NCBI GenBank assembly: GCA_958295665.1
Contig: OY282558.1
Span: forward strand, 335,145,106 to 335,209,105
DNA: 64,000 nt
Source of the DNA: Tipula vernalis
Lineage: Eukaryota > Arthropoda > Insecta > Diptera > Tipulidae
Reading direction: 5' to 3'
Shown here: piece by piece, positions 59,405-64,000 of the stretch
Position numbering within the stretch: position 1 is the stretch's first letter
How the letters are laid out: the number at the start of each line of letters is the position of its first letter
Made by a program: the position numbers and the translations under genes
The notes under the pieces: model-generated
Database searches by the model: none
Told to the model about the DNA's origin: nothing
What the model saw: only the letters and a program-made list of their open reading frames with translations

Positions 59405-60477
59405 ACGAAAACCGAACTGATGATTTGGGATCAAGTTTTTACTCTCGACTATCGGATTTAACCTTTCTACCAGTAGCTTCCCAGGTTTTGAGATCATACT
59501 TACTTCTACAATTTTCTACAAACTTGGTACACATTTGACTCTAAATGATGCGCTTACAAGATTGGTGAGCTTCACCACAGCTTTCCTTGGCAGTTCTTTT
59601 AAGATTTCTGCTGCAATAAGATCGTAACCATAGGAGCTTTTTTCGTTTTCATATTAGCTTTTATCTCGTGCATGACTCCTTTTGGTGTTATCGGTAGGGC
59701 TACCAACGTTTGGTCTTCATGTGGCTGAAATATTTCTTCGAGGTGTTCAGCAAATTCTCGAGCTTTGTCTTCATTATTCCTAGCACATTTCTCATATGCT
59801 ATTGAAGGAATCTGCATTATCGCTCTTTTAATTCTTTTGGTTGCTTTCCAAAGTGAATAAACAGTACTGTTATCATTAGTTCATTTTCTTAAAAAGCTGG
59901 TGATTGATTCATCTTTCAATTTTTTTTTTCTCTTCTTAATTGAAGAGTGTGAGATTGTTCAAAGTAGTTTTTTCTTGGGAGGCCCTTCTTCTCGTTCTTC
60001 TTTTTTCTGGTAGGAGTTCCCTAATTTCCATAGAGTAGTTATTTCCCTTGATTTTCTTTTTAATTTCAAGGAATCAATCAGATCTGATACTTCGTTTGGA
60101 TCAGTTGGCCAGTAGGTTGGTTTTCCAGTTGAGAGGGCCTTAAAACTGCATTTCCTGATGGCTTTACCCTTAATCTTTATTAATCTAGAGCCCCAGTGGA
60201 CATTTTTTTCATTAAAGTCTCCTCCAATACAAATAGAACTATTTTTGGTTTTGACATTAACAACAGTTGCTTCTATTTCTTCTGTTTTATATTTTAACTC
60301 TTCGTAGTGATGAATTCTATTTCTAATTATAACAGCAATACCTCCTTTAGCAGTGTTTCCAGGGTGAATAGTGTGATATTTTTGATAATTTTTAAATTTA
60401 ATGATTAATTTTCTAGTGAAATGTGTGTTCCGTGATGATGATACCTCGATTGTTTCTGTGCCCAGGACCACCTGCAA
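59405..60477 (-). pseudogene. jockey ORF2: endonuclease and start of reverse transcriptase
   Basis: The apurinic-like endonuclease includes LGTETIEVSSSRNTHF, GNTAKGGIAVIIRNRIHHY, IGGDFNEKNVHWGSR and TGKPTYWPTDPNEVSDLID, which correspond to catalytic positions of this domain. Frameshifts lead to EDKAREFAEHLEEIF, KKAPMVTI, ILKELPRKAV, then ISKPGK, a deletion, and ERLNPIVE, LIPNHQFGFRS. No polymerase active site remains. Confidence 0.82.
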
Positions 60478-60739
60478 TTATTGTTAATGTTGCATCAGTC
60501 CATTGGCATTCCAACATAAGATTGTAAGATCATTGGCCATTTTTCTGTTTAGGGATGGCTCCCTTAGTGCTGTACTCTAATTTCTGTAATCGCTCATCAA
60601 ACGTATTAAGTCTGCTTAAAATTAACTTAAGTATTTGACTTATATGGTGATATTGACCAGTTTTCCTGGATTTCTATTACTCATCGTTACCTGAGCATAA
60701 GTCTTCGTCACTTCAACTGCTTGCTTCCTGAATAAATTA

Positions 60740-61660
60740 GGATTTCTAGCAATCACATTTTTGATGTTTTGCAGTTCAATAGCAACGCTGCATCCTCTGT
60801 AGTTAACTGGATGGCTTTCTCCACATTGAACGCATTCAGGATGAACACAATATGAACATTTTTAGCTTTTACACATTTTTTGTTATGATGTTTACCTAAA
60901 CATTTAACACACCTGGGTTCCCTGTTGCAATATTTTTGTGTATGTCCATAGGTTTGACATTGTTTACATTGTGGTATAAGCTTAGATCTTCTTAGAGGCT
61001 GTATAACCACCTTGCACCCCAAGATGTACCTAATTTGATAAATTTTTTCGATATCTTTATCAGTATGGAAGGTCAATATAAACATGTTGAGAGGTACTTT
61101 GCCCCTCCGTTTTAGCTTAATTGATGCTCCAGTTGCCTTAAATCCACGTACACGCAGAGTGTAGGTTTTTGACTACAACCCTTATTGGGCTGGTTTGTTT
61201 GTCTTCAAACGTATGCCAAGCACGTTTTTGTTAATTTAACATTTTTGTCATTTTTCTGTAAGTTTCACCATCTTCCAAGTTTATTTTGATAGGGTTTCCA
61301 TTCATCACCTTTGCATTAAACTTATCAGTAGTAGCTATAGTTTTAATTTTCTTATATAGTAAATTGTAGTCGTTGACTTCATCTATTACTATTGGTGATG
61401 GTAGAGGTATTTTTTTTGGTTGTTTCTGGATAATATTTGGAATATCATCTTTTAATTGAGGCGAGCAGGGCGGGCATATTATTCCGTTTCCTTTTTTCTC
61501 CCGCCTTTGCATTAACTCTTATCCACTCAGTTTCTCGAGCTAGTTCGTCTTCATCTGTATGGTACTCTTTTGTTGAGTTTTATTCTGGTTAGGAGTAGAA
61601 CAGATGTCCTCCGTTGGCTTTTTAACTTTGTTTGCAAGCATCTTCATACGCTCCAGCATC
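60740..61660 (-). pseudogene. jockey ORF1 (gag-like, zinc-knuckle protein)
   Basis: Starting MLERMKMLANKVKKPTEDIC, the frame soon hits stops. Further on are IKTIATTDKFNAKV and FNVILTFHTDKD-type sequence, then zinc knuckles QCKQCQTYGHTQKYC and CVKCLGKHHNKKC followed by a degraded third. Such ORF1 proteins bind LINE RNA. At least three interruptions separate the parts. Confidence 0.75.
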
Positions 61661-61665
61661 CATGC

Positions 61666-63520
61666 AATTGTATTATTAGATCAAAACAAGACTAAACAAA
61701 TAAGATGCTTAGTCAAGTCTTATGTAAGCAGTAACCTGTTTAAAGGGTAAGCAAGCACAACATTAGTTATAATAGAACTAAAGGAAAAAAGAAATTATTA
61801 AACAAACTACAAAAATAGCGTGAACAATATTAGGGTACCAAAGTTCAAGAAATACTTGCCATTTAGATGTATAGTAACGAATATGTATTTTATATCAAAT
61901 TTATTGAAATTCAAGAGAGATACATAAGATTTCCTCTATCGAAACTAAACAAAACAGAAAAAAAAATTATTTTCCGACTTCTTAAGTAAAAGATTACAGT
62001 TCTTTAAAAATTCAATGAAAAAGGAAAGAAAATAAAAGAAAAGTTTACTGTTTATGAAGTAATTGAGATTTACAAAGAAATACAAAAGGCAAAACATTAA
62101 CAACATTTGTATCCAAGCTCCAAATAACCGTACATCGTACATGGTATATATTACAGAGGAATGCTAATATGTATGCTGTTAGGAAAATAAATAAATACTA
62201 TATTAAATTAGCAGTGTGGTCAATTTACTATCCGCGTGTAATTCAATTACTCCCGCTCGCCCTTATATTTACGATTAACCACACATCAAGGGGTTATGTT
62301 ATAATTGATAATAGCATAAATAAGTTTTCGAGCTCATATTAATCGATCTGTTATAAAAACAAAAAAATTAAACGGATTCGGCTAATCTTCATTCCTTACA
62401 ACTAAGCTTTTTGAAAACTTCAGATTTCGATTTTTCCTATCATCAAATTGATTAAATAACGATAATTTAGAGCAAAGTTTTCTTTTATTTTTCTCAGAAT
62501 ATAAAATTCATGGATTTTAGGAATCCGAGCATCTGGTCGTTTACTTCCTATATTTTTGTGCAAATATTTTAACAATATTGATAAAATATTCATAAACTTA
62601 ATTATTAGTTAGATAAAAATAAAGAGGCTGATCTTGGCAATCTAAATGCTAGGAGCAACACTAATTAGCTAACAGAAGCTTTATTTCATGAAAATATTAT
62701 TTCATTAATTATATAAATTATCTCATGCCTGTAGGATAATTTCTATGTCCCTAATTTTTCGAGAAGCAAGGATTAATGAGCATTAATGCTTGGAGTTTTA
62801 TGAGTACATTATTTTAAGATGGTCTCATATCTGTAAAAAATTGCATAGTGGCTGATAGATTTGTTAACCGTCCCGTTTTCCACGAGACCTATTCGGATAT
62901 TCGGATATTTCTAAAAAATGTAAAGGCTTTAGAGGAGAAACTTCCAAATATTTTGAATGAGAACCTCCACAATTTTCAAATGCATCCACAGAGTATACCG
63001 ATATATTTATAGGCTATCGAAGTATTTTACAAGACTCTACAAGATGGAAAAGGATCACAACAGTAAATCGCTGTATTGTACATTACATCTAAGATTCGGA
63101 AAAGTTGGCTCCTTTCCCTAAGTGGGTTCCATGGGTCCAAAGGCTGAATTGTTAACGAAAGTTTAAGTTAAATTTCCAACGCTAAAATCTCTATATTTAA
63201 CTGTTGGAATTTTTTTTTTTATGAATACAGTGATTCAACCGAGAAGAATTTGTGGGTTCATTCTTGCATCAGAGACAGTTCCTCGTTTCCCTTTTTGGAA
63301 TTAATTTCCCTTATTGGAAGAGTTGATGTTTCTATAGAAATATAACTTCACCAGATAATGAGACTAAAACGTTCTTCACGGTACCCTATAGGGCTTCATT
63401 CGATTTCAGTGCTTTACGGTGCTTTTTCTGAGTTCTTCAAACCGTAAAGTGTTAAAGGACTAATGTAGAATAAAAGGAACAAACTGTTCATACATCAAAA
63501 ATTTATTTGGTGCCTTTGCC
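61666..63520. other. Gene-free region
   Basis: Only short open frames, none recognisable. A short inverted pair GTGTGGT (about 62214) and ACCACAC (about 62278) brackets 70 bases, too weak to call an element. Confidence 0.4.
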
Positions 63521-63524
63521 ATGT

Positions 63525-63575
63525 ATCTCGTGGTCTAAGCGGTAACACCGGGCAACGATATGAAACATCGGCTAA
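63525..63575 (+). repeat. Possible tRNA-like SINE fragment
   Basis: CTCGTGGTCTAAGCGGTAAC resembles the D-arm and A box of a tRNA. A B box downstream (CGATATGAAACATCGG) is poor, and no full cloverleaf forms. Low-confidence SINE head. Confidence 0.35.
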
Positions 63576-63582
63576 ATACTAG

Positions 63583-63774
63583 ATGCGAACAAATATGGAA
63601 ACTAATATCCCAGGTGGTACACCTGTTACTCAGGTAAACCCACCCTCTTCGGAAGTCCGTCTCATGGATTCTGGAGAAGACCAGTCATTGCTATATTACA
63701 ATTATTTTAACCAATCCCAAGACATGTTGGTGAATAAAGAAGCTCAATTGAATGAAACAGAAAAGGATATTTAA
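63583..63774 (+). pseudogene. Unidentified short coding segment, possible decayed gene
   Basis: The frame reads MRTNMETNIPGGTPVTQVNP, then SLLYYNYFNQSQDMLVNKEA and ends ETEKDI. After frame changes, EEKFYNELTKANTALGEANN and MNKQLNDTF follow up to about 63940, with a coiled-coil-like heptad rhythm. Codon-like content on both sides of the shift suggests a genuine but damaged gene or retrocopy. I do not recognise the family. Confidence 0.3.
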
Positions 63775-64000
63775 AATCTGATAAGAGGCGATAGTCCATT
63801 GGGGTCTCCATTGGGACCAGCAGCAGCAACACTCGTTCTGCAAACGAAGAAAAGTTTTACAATGAATTGACTAAAGCTAATACTGCATTAGGTGAAGCCA
63901 ACAATATGAACAAGCAACTGAATGATACTTTTTCTTGGAACTGATTTTGGTTAAAAAAATTGGTGTTGGTGGGTGTCATTCGAGTCTGAATCTTCGTCAC

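Larger units (their letters stand above)
59405..61665 (-). mobile_element. jockey-type LINE remnant with ORF1 and part of ORF2
   Basis: On the minus strand ORF1 (gag-like) runs about 61660-60740, the endonuclease 60477-59960 and the start of reverse transcriptase 59817-59405. The reverse transcriptase breaks off after HQFGFRS, just before its catalytic part, at the junction with unrelated sequence. The protein style resembles the LINE at 28-30 kb (EEKANAFAAHL there, EDKAREFAEHL here), so both are jockey-like but not the same family. Confidence 0.85.

Noticed and set aside
62210..62285. Inverted pair GTGTGGT/ACCACAC as a MITE
   Set aside because: Only about ten paired bases and no target duplication; expected by chance at this scale.

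Overview
The window is eukaryotic and very AT-rich, almost certainly from an insect and probably a fly. Nearly every recognisable coding segment belongs to a transposable element. The mixture (LOA- and jockey-type LINEs, a BEL/Pao scrap, Tc1/mariner, hAT, piggyBac, PIF/Harbinger, a Helitron with an attached satellite) and the short GT-AG introns are typical of insects. The only plausible piece of an ordinary host gene is one acidic first coding exon at 4438-4610 followed by a splice donor. If it is real, much of the window may be its first intron; no matching acceptor or second exon was found.

Layout. 1-387: 3' end of a LINE with poly(A). About 590-3040: a satellite-bearing repeat broken up by a Tc1-type deletion derivative, a hairpin-rich insert and a long-TIR mariner, with a 250-bp palindrome abutting its end. 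4438-4610: host-like exon. 5461-7110: ZBED5-like hAT remnant. 7417-11905: DNA transposon with roughly 450-bp inverted repeats, into which a LOA-type LINE (7494-9821) inserted with a 13-bp target duplication. 12-17 kb: degenerate repeats, a Helitron 3' terminus, a BEL/Pao scrap and a foldback. 17.3-22.4 kb: two mariner halves around Harbinger and piggyBac remnants. 22675-24290: complete-length Tc1-like element. 26.3-30.9 kb: diverged tandem repeats and a young jockey LINE between two identical 763-bp direct copies. 33292-36380: nearly intact PIF/Harbinger with convergent MYB-like and transposase genes. 36.9-37.8 kb: Tc1 remnant.

40.1-51.2 kb: Helitron fragments facing opposite ways, sharing a 163-bp satellite whose main array is 20 units without any length change. 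Between them lies a 1,042-residue reading frame (41567-44695) that looks like a DDE transposase joined to a Cys-peptidase-like region, interrupted only by two in-frame TGA codons. 51.3-53.6 kb: a MITE and a second, decayed Harbinger. 54.2-59.1 kb: a three-level nest, in which a Tc1 transposase with an intron holds a LINE-like element with an (AAT)n tail, which holds a hAT-like transposon. 59.4-61.7 kb: jockey LINE remnant with gag-like and endonuclease parts. The right edge has a tRNA-like segment and an unidentified short reading frame.

The elements do not form a pathway. Their value is a record of successive insertions, and three loci may be biologically fresh: the Harbinger at 33-36 kb, the jockey LINE at 28-30 kb and the transposase at 41.6-44.7 kb. 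Family calls rest on motif recognition, since no database search was possible.
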